Below the pieces are notes generated by a model. The model worked only from the letters and a program-made list of their open reading frames with translations. It made no database searches and had not been told where the DNA came from. Of a DNA stretch of 64,000 nt, positions 56,420 through 64,000 are shown piece by piece (position 1 is the first letter of the stretch; the number at the start of each line of letters is the position of its first letter). Source of the stretch: Ananas comosus (taxonomy: Eukaryota > Streptophyta > Magnoliopsida > Poales > Bromeliaceae); NCBI RefSeq assembly GCF_001540865.1, contig NC_033621.1, positions 19,000,739 through 19,064,738 of the forward strand, given 5' to 3'. Position numbers and translations under genes: made by a program.

Positions 56420-57540
56420 TAAAATTAAATACTCAGTTTATAGACTTGATGGTCGATTGGGATCAGATTGCTCAGTTTAATGACATGGTGGTCGTATCTG
56501 AACATAATTTGCTCAGTTTAGCGACTTGGCGGTCGATTGAAGTTGAGATATTCAGTTTAGTGACATAGCGGTCGGTTGAAGTTGAGATGCTTAGTTTAGT
56601 GACATGGTGGTCGGTTTGAGTTGAGATGCTCAGTTTAGTGACATGACAGTCAGTTTGAGTTGTGGTGCTCAGTTTAATGACATGACGGTCGGTTTGAGTT
56701 GTGGTGCTCAGTTTAATGACACGGCGGTCGGTTTGAGTTTTGGTGCTCAGTTTAATGACATGGCGGTCGAATGTTCAGTTTAATGACTTGATAGTCAAAT
56801 ATTCAGTTTAACGACTTGACGGTCATACCTGAACTTGATTTGCCCAATTTAGCGACTTGGGAGTCGATTGAAGTTGAGATGCTCAGTTTAGCGACATGAC
56901 GGTCGGTTTGAGTTGTGGTGCTCAGTTTAATGACATGGCGGTCGATTTAAGTTTTGATGCTCAGTTTAATGACATGGCTGTCGGTTTGAGTTTTGGTACT
57001 CAGTTTACCGACATGGCGGTCAGATGTTCAGTTTAACGACTTGATGGTCAAATATTCAGTTTAACGACTTGATGGTCATATCTGAATTTGATTTGCTCAG
57101 TTTAGTGACTTGGCGGTCGACTGAGATTGAGATGCTCAGTTTAGCGACATAGCGGTCTGTTTGAGTTAAGTCGCTCAGTTTAACGACATGGCGGTCGGCT
57201 TGAGTTGAGTATCTCAGTTTAACGACATGGCGGTCGGTTTGATTGGTTGCTTAGTTTAGCGACTTTGCGGTCGTTTGATTTTGGGTTTAGTTTAACGACT
57301 TTACGGTCGTTTGTATTTGGTTGTTTAGTGTAGCGACTTTGCGGTCATTTGATTTTGGGTTTAGTTTAACGACTTTGCGGTCGTTTGATTTTGGGTTTAG
57401 TTTAACGACTTTACGGTCGTTTGATTTTGGATTGTTTAGTTTAACGACTTTGTGGTTGTTTGTTTTTTGGTTGTTTAGTTTAATGACTTTGCGGTCGTTT
57501 GATTTGATTGTTTAGTTTAACGACTTTGCGGTCGTAGGTT
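56420..57540 (+). repeat. Minisatellite array 1, unit about 28-41 bp
   Basis: Roughly 28-30 diverged units around a conserved CAGTTTAACGACTTGGCGGT core. Early units are mostly 39 bases (ending GTTTGAGTTGAGATG-like), with some of 28 and 41. From about 57240 the unit is about 36 bases (TTTAGTTTAACGACTTTGCG). Confidence 0.85.
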
Positions 57541-57544
57541 TTAT

Positions 57545-58340
57545 TTGTGGACTTTGGGTTTTGGGTTTTATTTGTGGACTTTGGGTTTTGGGTTTTATTG
57601 TGGACTTTAAATTTTTGGATTTTATTTGTGAACTTTGGTTTTGGGTTGGCTTGGACCTTTTGTATTTTATTTGATTTGAGCCGCCTTAGGTTTTCACTTG
57701 GTTTATTCCTTTCGAGTTTGGTTTGGGTCGACCGTTATGCCTTGGTTCAGAACCTGTTGAGACTTGGTTTACGTTGGACCCTTATGATGCAGTTCAAGAT
57801 CCCTTTGAATTTAATTTGGGTCAGGCCCTTATGGTTTGGCTCAACTTGGATCTTCTGCTTGATTCGAATCGAACCTTTATGATTTGATTCGAGATTGGTC
57901 TACATTTGATTCGGGCTGAGCTCTTGTGGTTTGCCTTGGCTTGAAACCCTGTTGTATTTGGTTTGGCTGAATCACCTATTGCTCTCTCCAAGTTCGCTTT
58001 AGAGTGAATCAGTTTATGCTTGATTCGGCTTGCTGCGATCCTCACATGGTTCCATTTGAGTTGAGCTTGCCCTTTGATTTTGATTTGGGATCGAACTGGT
58101 TCATGGTCCGACTGTGAGTTCAGTTGGCTCAGCTTGAATCTTATATGGTTCAGTTTGGATTGAACCGGCTTGTAGTTCGGTTTGGCTTGGTTTGGACCTT
58201 CTATAGTTTTGTTTGGTTTGAACCGACTTCGAATCAAGTTGAAGTAGTTCGGCTCAAATTGGCTCAGCTCGAATCTCCCATACATCTGTTTGAGTTGAAC
58301 CCGACTTATGGTTTGGTTTGGTTTAGCTCGATCTTCATGT
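57545..58340 (+). repeat. Transitional G/T-rich degenerate repeats
   Basis: Repeats of GGACTTTGGGTTTTGGGTTT (57547-57600), then irregular TTTGGTTCGGTT-type sequence grading into array 2. Confidence 0.6.
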
Positions 58341-58344
58341 AGTT

Positions 58345-60000
58345 CGGTTCAGATCGGATCCACTTTCGCTCGAGTTGAATCTTCTATGGTTCGGTTCAAA
58401 TCTGATCCGCTTCGGTTCAAGTCGAATCCTTTGCAGTTCAGTTCAGATCAGATCCACTTTGGTTCAAGTTGAATCCTTTATAGTTCGTTCGGATTGGATC
58501 CACTTCGGTTCAAGTCAAATCCTTTATGGTTCGGTTCGGATCGGACCCACTTCAGTTCAAGTTGAATCCTTTACGGTTCGATTCGATTCGAATTTATTTC
58601 GGTTTAAGTCGAATCCTTTATGATTTGGTTCAAACCGGATCCGGTTTGGTTCAATTCGGATCGGATCCACTTCGGTTCAAGTCGAATCCCTTATGATTTG
58701 GTTCAGACGGGATTCGGTTCTGTTCAGTTTGGATCGGATCCACTTCAGTAAAGTCGAATCCTTTATGATTTGGTTCAGATGGGATCCGGTTCGGTTCAGT
58801 TCGGATCGGATTCACTTCGGTTCAAGTTGAATCCTTTATGATTTGGTTCAGACCGGATCCAGTTCGGTTCAGTTCGGATCGGATCCGCTTCGGTCAAGTC
58901 GAATCCCTTACGATTTGGTTCAGACGGGATCCGGTTCGGTTCAGTTCGAATCGGATCCGCTTCGGTTCAAGTCGAATCCCTTATGATTTGGTTCGGACCG
59001 AATCCGATTCAGTTTAGTTCGGATCGGATCCGCTTCTGTTCAAGTCGAATCCTTTATGATTTGGTTCAGCCAGGATTTGGTTTGGTTCAGTTTGGATCGG
59101 ATCTGTAACACACTGGACCTTTGCAAATTGCGAGGTTCGAGTGTTTGGATGTGTTTCGAGCTTTTCCACACTTGGTGGAGGGTCGTAGAATGTTTTCCGA
59201 CCTAAAAAGTTCGAAAACTGAAATTCTGGACAAGTCCTGAGAGTTTTTACTCTCAGGGNACTGAGCTGAGGTCAGTAATTGCCCACTGGGAACTATAAAT
59301 CATAGTTCTCACGCCCTCTGTTTTGTGTTTTCTTTTAGAGCCTTCCACGCCGGGAGAGGCTAGGGACCGCGGGAAGGGAGTTGCTTCGAGCTAGCTTCCT
59401 TTGAGGACGATTTGATAGGTGGTCTACCTCTCGTAGTTTTATTTTGTGAGAGGTTGTGAGTTGTACCTGTATTTGTAGAGAGACCACCCTTTTTTTGGAT
59501 CCTTGTATTCCTGTTGAGGAGATATTATTTGTACTACTTATGGTTATCTTTGTTTGACTAGCTTTATTTTCTTTACCTTGGTATAGATGATAGAACCTTA
59601 TTTGCTCTGATATCAGTAGTTGCTAGTTATTTCGCTACTTTTATTTGTTCTATTTCTTGCTTTTACTTCCGCTTTTATTGTAGACGCCTTATATGTGTTG
59701 ACATATGGCGGGTCTGGGCACGCCACCGGGAGGGCCTCTGCCGGTCCCGGGGCGTGACAGGATCTGCTTCGGTTTAAGTCGAATCCTTTATGATTTGGTT
59801 TAGACCGGATCCGGTTCGATTCAGTTCGGATCGGATCCGCTTCGGTTCAGTTCGGATCGGATCCGCTTCGGTTCAAGTCGAATCCCTTATGATTTGGTTC
59901 AGACGGGATCCGGTTTGGTTCATTTCGGATCGGATCCGCTTCGGTTCAAGTTGAATCCTTTATGGTTCAGTTTAGGCCGAATCGACTTGTAATTGGTTCG
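58345..60000 (+). repeat. Minisatellite array 2, units about 48 and 73 bp
   Basis: Early units of about 48 bases (AAGTCGAATCCTTTATGGTT...CGGATCGGATCCACTTCGG). From about 58600 units are about 73 bases because GATTTGGTTCAGACCGGATC is added. Very rich in GGATCC, GGTTC and GGATC words. Split by a solo LTR at 59104-59759. Confidence 0.88.
59104..59759 (+). mobile_element. Solo LTR inside array 2
   Basis: Begins TGTAACACACTGGACC, ends CCGGGGCGTGACA, flanked by GGATC on both sides (59099-59103, 59760-59764). Same family start as 21916. One N at 59259 marks a probable internal loss, since the ACCGGT-rich U3 part seen at 33.0 kb is missing. Confidence 0.88.
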
Positions 60001-60600
60001 ACTTGGCTTGGCTCGAACCTCCTGTGCTTTTGTTTGAGTTGAACCTGGCATATGCTTTGGTTCGGCCTGACTTGGAACCCTTTTTTGGTTCAGTTTGATT
60101 TGAACTGACTCGTGGTTCGGTCTACTCGATCCTCACGTGGTTCAATTTGAGTTGAACCGACTTGTAGTTCGATTCAGGTCGAACCACTTCATTATTTGGT
60201 TTGGTTCAAAGGTCTTGAGTCTCAATTCGATTTGAGTTGAACCGCCTTATGAGTCGATTCGGTTCATCGTTTTGGGTTCGGTTCACCTCCTTAGATTTGG
60301 TTCAACTTAATTTGGTTCGGTTCACTGTTGCGAGTTCGTTTCAATGCCATATATGTGGCTTGGTTCATCGTTGTGAATTTGGTTCACCATTTTAGACTTG
60401 GTTCACCAGCTTGGTCTATAATTTATTTTTGATCTATCACTTGCGTGAACCGACGTCAACTTGGGTTGGTTCAATTAGAGCTTGTATCCAAGCCGATTTG
60501 ACTTAAGCTTAACTCCTCCTTTCATTAAATTTGAACTCGTAATTATGTTGGATTCAGTTCAAACCAAATATTATGCAATCGATTTGGTTTAACCAAATCG
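60000..60600 (+). other. Degenerate GGTTC-rich sequence
   Basis: Irregular TTGGTTCGGTTCACC-type repeats with no fixed period. No gene. Confidence 0.5.
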
Positions 60601-60604
60601 AAAA

Positions 60605-60860
60605 GTAGTCAAGCCTATCACGAAAAAGGCGATCCGACTAAATGAGTCGAACCCGGGTCAAGCCTATCACGAAGACGGTGACCCGGTGAAATGAACCGGA
60701 CTCGGGTCAAGCCTATCACGAAGATGGCGACCCGATTTAATAAACCGGACTCGGATCAAGCCTATCACGAAGATGGCGACCCGATTTAATAAACCAGACT
60801 CGATCAACCATTTCGACCATGTCGAGCCTATCGCGAAGATGGCCGCACGGTTTAGAGATT
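60605..60860 (+). repeat. Minisatellite array 3, unit about 57 bp
   Basis: Four to five units of CAAGCCTATCACGAAGATGG, then CGACCCGATTTAATAAACCG and GACTCGG. Adjacent units near 60715-60800 are almost identical. Confidence 0.85.
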
Positions 60861-61616
60861 AGCGATGCATACGCACGGCGCAATTGACGATTTGATGTCA
60901 AATTTGATCAGTTTGAAATCTATCGCGAAAATGGTCGGGTTGATCAAACCGACAAGAAAATCACACTTACGCTATTCGTATGCATGCATATCTCTTGTTG
61001 TCGTAGAAGTCGTCGTGATCGTCGTCATCGGAATCGTCATTGCCATCGCCGTCAAAGAACAAGAGTAGAAGCTCTTTCTTTTCTTTTTGGGGGAGGGGGA
61101 GGTGTGCATAGCACACCCCCTCCCTGCTCGCTACCAGCGCACTCAGGAGAAAAAGAGGGAGGGAGGGGTAATGCGCATGCACCAAGAGAGAGATTGAGAG
61201 TGGAAAATAAAAAAAAAACTTCCCTCTTTTTTATTCACCTTTTCTTTTCTTCTCTTTTTTTTTATTTTCTTTCTTCTCTTTCAGGTCATTTCTTTTCTTT
61301 CACTTTTTTTTCTTCATCCCCCTTACCAAAAGAAAAAAATTTTCATTTTTGAATCTCATAGTCCTTTTTTGTAGTGATTTTTGGACCTCTTTATTTTGGA
61401 AAATAATTCAAAATTTTTTGAAGGTAAGGTAAGAATATTTTTTTTTTATCTCTTTCCTTGTTGACATCTAATCCTCTAAGGAAAATAGTAATTAAATCAC
61501 AATTAATTTCTTTCCTTCTACATCCTCAATTTGAATTTGAATTTGAATATATATTTTTTTATCTCAAACAAAGTATTTCATTAATTTGAATTTGAATTTT
61601 TTTTTTTTATCTCAAA
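60861..61616. other. Right end of the insert, CT- and T-rich
   Basis: GTCGTCATCG-type trinucleotides (61000-61060), G-rich and A/T homopolymer tracts, and TTTGAATTTGAATTTGAAT repeats near 61530 and 61595. No gene. Confidence 0.5.
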
Positions 61617-62350
61617 TAGACTACTGCCCCTGTACTAGCCATGCCTAACTTTGACAGACCCTTCACTGTGGAGGTGGATGTGTGTGGAAGTGGTATTGGA
61701 GCAGTATTAACACAAGAGGGTCGACCAGTAACATATATCAGCAAGGCAATCTGCTAGAAGAACATGGGGCTGTCAACATATGAGAAGGAATTCTTAGCTG
61801 TAATATTGGCAGTGACAAAATGGAAACACTATCTCAGTACCAGCCCTTCATTATAAAAACCGACCACAAAAGTTTGAAATATCTCTTAGAGCAAAAAATC
61901 GCTATGGCAGTACAGCAAAAATAAATGATAAAGTTGATGGGACTCGATTACACGATACAAGACAAGAAAGGAAAAGAAAATGTGGCTGAAAATGCTCTCT
62001 CTAGAAGAAACAGAGAGATGGGAAGCAGTCAAACCATTACAACCGTTATTCCGACTTGGGTGCAAGAGGTAGCTGAGAGTTATGAGAAAAATCATCAAAT
62101 AAAAAATATTATCACAGAATGGCTGTTAAATCCTAAATCTCAATCAGACTACACCTATAACTAAGGAGTGCTAAAGTATAAAGGGAGGATCTATATAGGG
62201 AAAATAGGGGGCCTAAAATTAAAGTTAATGGATCAAATGCATGCCTTATCCTTAGGTGAATATTTTGGCATTACCCACACCTATAAAAGAGCTAAACAAC
62301 TCTTCTACTGGCCGGGAATGAAACAGGACATAGAAAGGAGGATCAAATAG
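61617..62350 (+). pseudogene. Gypsy RNase H and integrase zinc region
   Basis: Continues the second gypsy element: [33 protein letters not shown] then stop, [33 protein letters not shown]. After a frame break, IQDKKGKENVAENALSR. Then YKGRIYIG and FGITHTYKRAKQLFYWPGMKQDI of the H2C2 region. At least four stops or shifts. Confidence 0.85.
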
Positions 62351-63360
62351 TGTGAGTGTGAGATGTGTATTAAGAACAAGATTGATGGCACCCCCTATGC
62401 TGGGCTTCTGCAACCCCTACAGATTCGAGCGCAAGCGTGGTAAGAAATCAGCATGAATTTTATTGAGGCTCTATCGAAATCAGAGGGCAAGGACACCATT
62501 TTAGTAGTGGTGAACAAACTCACAAAATACACCCATTTTATCGCCCTCATTCACCTATATACCACCAAAGAAGTAGCGCAAGCATTCCTGGATACAATTT
62601 ATTGCCTACATGGACTGCCAAAAGGAATGGTCTCGGATCGAGATAAGATTTTCACCAGCCGAGTGTGGCAGGATCTATTCAAATTACTAGGGGTGAAGCT
62701 GCATATAAGCATCGCCTACCACCCATAGTTGGACGGACAAACAGAGAGGGTCAATAGGTGCTTGGAGACCTACCTATGCTGTATGTGTTTCCAGTACCAA
62801 ACAAATAGCATAGGTGGTTGGCCCTGGCTAAGTGGTGGTATAACTCTAATTACCACTCGTCCCTAGGGATGACTCCCTTCCAGGCCCTTTACGAGTACCC
62901 ACGACCAGCCTACGTGGTAGTCAACCTGGGCATGGACATCGGCCCGACAATAGGAGAGTAGAACAAGGAAAGGGAGAAGTTGGTATAGGTGTTAAGGAAA
63001 AAACTCAAGGAACTGCAAAATAGGATGAAACAGAATGCCGATAGAAGAAGGGTGGACAAGGAGTATGAGGTGGGAGAGACGGTATACCTGAAGCTCCAGC
63101 CTTATCGATAGAGTAGCATCGTGCTACGGCACAACATCAAGCTTACCTCAAAATACTACGGACCCTTCAAGATTGAAGCCTGGATCGGGCCGGTAGCTTA
63201 CCGGCTGCAACTTCCTGAGGGCTCAAGGATCCACTTGGTGTCACGGCCCGTGACAGCCAGTTTGGTCGGTTCGGGCACGTACATAGACGCCGAAGGGGCA
63301 GAGCCTCCCTATCTGCCTAAAGCTCAACAATTACAAAGCATGTATAGAGAATTTGCCTAG
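62350..63360 (+). pseudogene. Gypsy integrase core and C-terminus
   Basis: CEMCIKNK (zinc region end), core with MNFIEALSKSEGKD where the first catalytic Asp (usually DFI) is Asn, VSDRDKIFTSRVWQ with the second Asp kept, HP stop LDGQTERVNRCLE with the Glu block. Then QNADRRRVDKEYEVGE and KYYGPFKIEAWIGPVAYRLQLP. The final frame ends at 63358-63360 in a tail (AQQLQSMYREFA) without the usual VFHVS motif. Stops at 62728 and near 63110. Confidence 0.82.
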
Positions 63361-63499
63361 GAATAATTTTCAATATACATGGCTTGCACGAGGGTAAGCA
63401 ACAAGAGCAAGTGAAAGTAAACTAAGTATTACATTCACAGTTGTATCTTGATTACATACATGATTCTTATATCCATTTTCAAATACATGTCTCTCAAAT
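63361..63499. other. Sequence after the gypsy pol
   Basis: No gene. No 3' LTR matching 52094-52733 is recognisable. Confidence 0.4.
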
Positions 63500-64000
63500 T
63501 GTAACATACCGAATTTCTACAATTATGAAGTTTTGGTGGGGAATAACTTAAAAAGATAATTTAGAGATAATTTGTGGTGAAATTGGAATAGAAACAAAAA
63601 ATTTAAAATTTTCTGTAAGAAGCGGGGCTAATCTTTTAGTAGAAAATTCACAGTGTCAGAAAGTTATGAAAATTTGAGAATATGTCGGAATTATTTTTTT
63701 GAGGCTAGATTTAAAGTTTCACGTCATTCTGACACCCGAAAAGTAAAAAATAAAATCTGACTGCTATTTGCTAGAGATTTTAGTCGGTAGAGCTTTCGGT
63801 GATAAAAAATGGTCCAAACTGAAAAGTTAAGATATCGTTCTTCTTATTAATTTAAACTGAGCCTGACTGTCAAATTTGAGCGCAAACGAATATTCAGAAG
63901 GGCTCCGGCGAAAAGTATCAGATTCTGAACTGCTTGAAAATTGTAATAGTGTTGGGGGACCTGCATATAAACCCACACAAGTCTCTCTCTCCTTGGTTTT
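63500..64000 (+). mobile_element. Possible LTR running off the window
   Basis: TGTAACATACCGAATTTC is a typical plant LTR start. A TATAAACCC-like box near 63966 and CT-rich sequence at the end fit U3/R. The other end is outside the window. Confidence 0.4.

Larger units (their letters stand above)
55945..61616. mobile_element. 5.7-kb minisatellite-rich insert of unknown class
   Basis: Interrupts the RT/RNase H of the second gypsy element: coding stops after KEVM and resumes as [11 protein letters not shown]. The insert holds a non-coding left part (55946-56400), three tandem-repeat arrays, a solo LTR and a CT/T-rich right part (61080-61616). The left junction is hidden by a single N and no target duplication can be read. 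No transposase or other protein is recognisable. Confidence 0.6.

Noticed and set aside
57321..58623. ORFs made of repeated residues (for example TTLRSFDFGF or VQVESF patterns)
   Set aside because: Translated minisatellite; frames follow the repeat period by chance.
56420..60860. Possible CRISPR-like array
   Set aside because: Repeat units are adjacent and diverged with no unique spacers of constant length, and the setting is a eukaryotic retroelement. They are minisatellites.
61080..61352. Plus-strand ORF with a hydrophobic Phe/Ser-rich end
   Set aside because: Comes from CT- and T-rich low-complexity DNA; no homologous features.
1..64000. tRNA and rRNA genes
   Set aside because: No cloverleaf-like tRNA beyond the SINE head, and no rRNA-like conserved sequence, was noticed on reading; a covariance-model scan was not possible.

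Overview
The window looks like repeat-rich nuclear DNA of a flowering plant, probably a monocot. The only clear host gene has a GC-rich, alanine/proline-rich first exon typical of commelinid monocots. Everything else is dominated by plant LTR retrotransposons that use the initiator-Met tRNA primer site (TGGTATCAGAGC), with TRIMs, a CACTA element, MITEs, a tRNA-derived SINE and Mutator-like DNA. Pineapple or a relative would fit, but the sequence alone does not settle the species.

Layout. 1-0.35 kb: possible last exon of an unrecognised membrane protein. 1.39-3.79 kb: solo LTR. 4.05-6.55 kb: foldback or Pack-MULE-like element carrying an inverted pair of GC-rich, gene-like segments. 7.9-13.7 kb: decayed Ty1/copia element split by a solo LTR, which itself contains a CACTA element and an inverted-dimer TRIM; a Harbinger-like MITE lies further along. 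13.7-21.9 kb: a gypsy LTR with the start of gag, an assembly gap, then a minus-strand chromodomain gypsy element whose integrase is split by another solo LTR. 21.9-33.4 kb: a gypsy-like element with a good gag but almost no pol, and an internal 1.7 kb duplication. 33.4-43.3 kb: AT-rich DNA with a decayed plant-mobile-domain/Ulp1-protease gene, long inverted arms, hairpins and dozens of copies of a short TAGTGCAAC-type motif. 43.6-51.2 kb: the host gene, a CCDC47 (PAT complex) homologue in three exons with a 5.8 kb first intron holding a second inverted-dimer TRIM and a solo LTR. 52.1-63.4 kb: a second gypsy element (plus strand), broken by a SINE in gag and by a 5.7 kb insert made mostly of three minisatellite arrays. 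63.5-64 kb: possible start of another LTR.

Nesting order is clear because target-site duplications (TSDs) can be read by eye: AAAGC, ATAGC, CAC, TCTCA, TTA, CCATC, ACTAG, a 15-bp SINE duplication and GGATC. At three of the sites the interrupted reading frame resumes when the insert is mentally removed.

The most unusual observations are these. First, two unrelated TRIM families, both in a head-to-head three-LTR form and each flanked by a single 5-bp TSD, so each composite appears to have inserted as one unit. Second, the motif-dense Ulp1/mobile-domain region. Third, U3 regions of several LTR families that carry spaced short palindromes, mainly with an ACCGGT core. Fourth, the minisatellite-rich insert at 55.9-61.6 kb. 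No bacterial-type genes, CRISPR arrays or rRNA genes were seen. Several single-N characters sit exactly where the sequence changes identity, so some junctions may be assembly joins.
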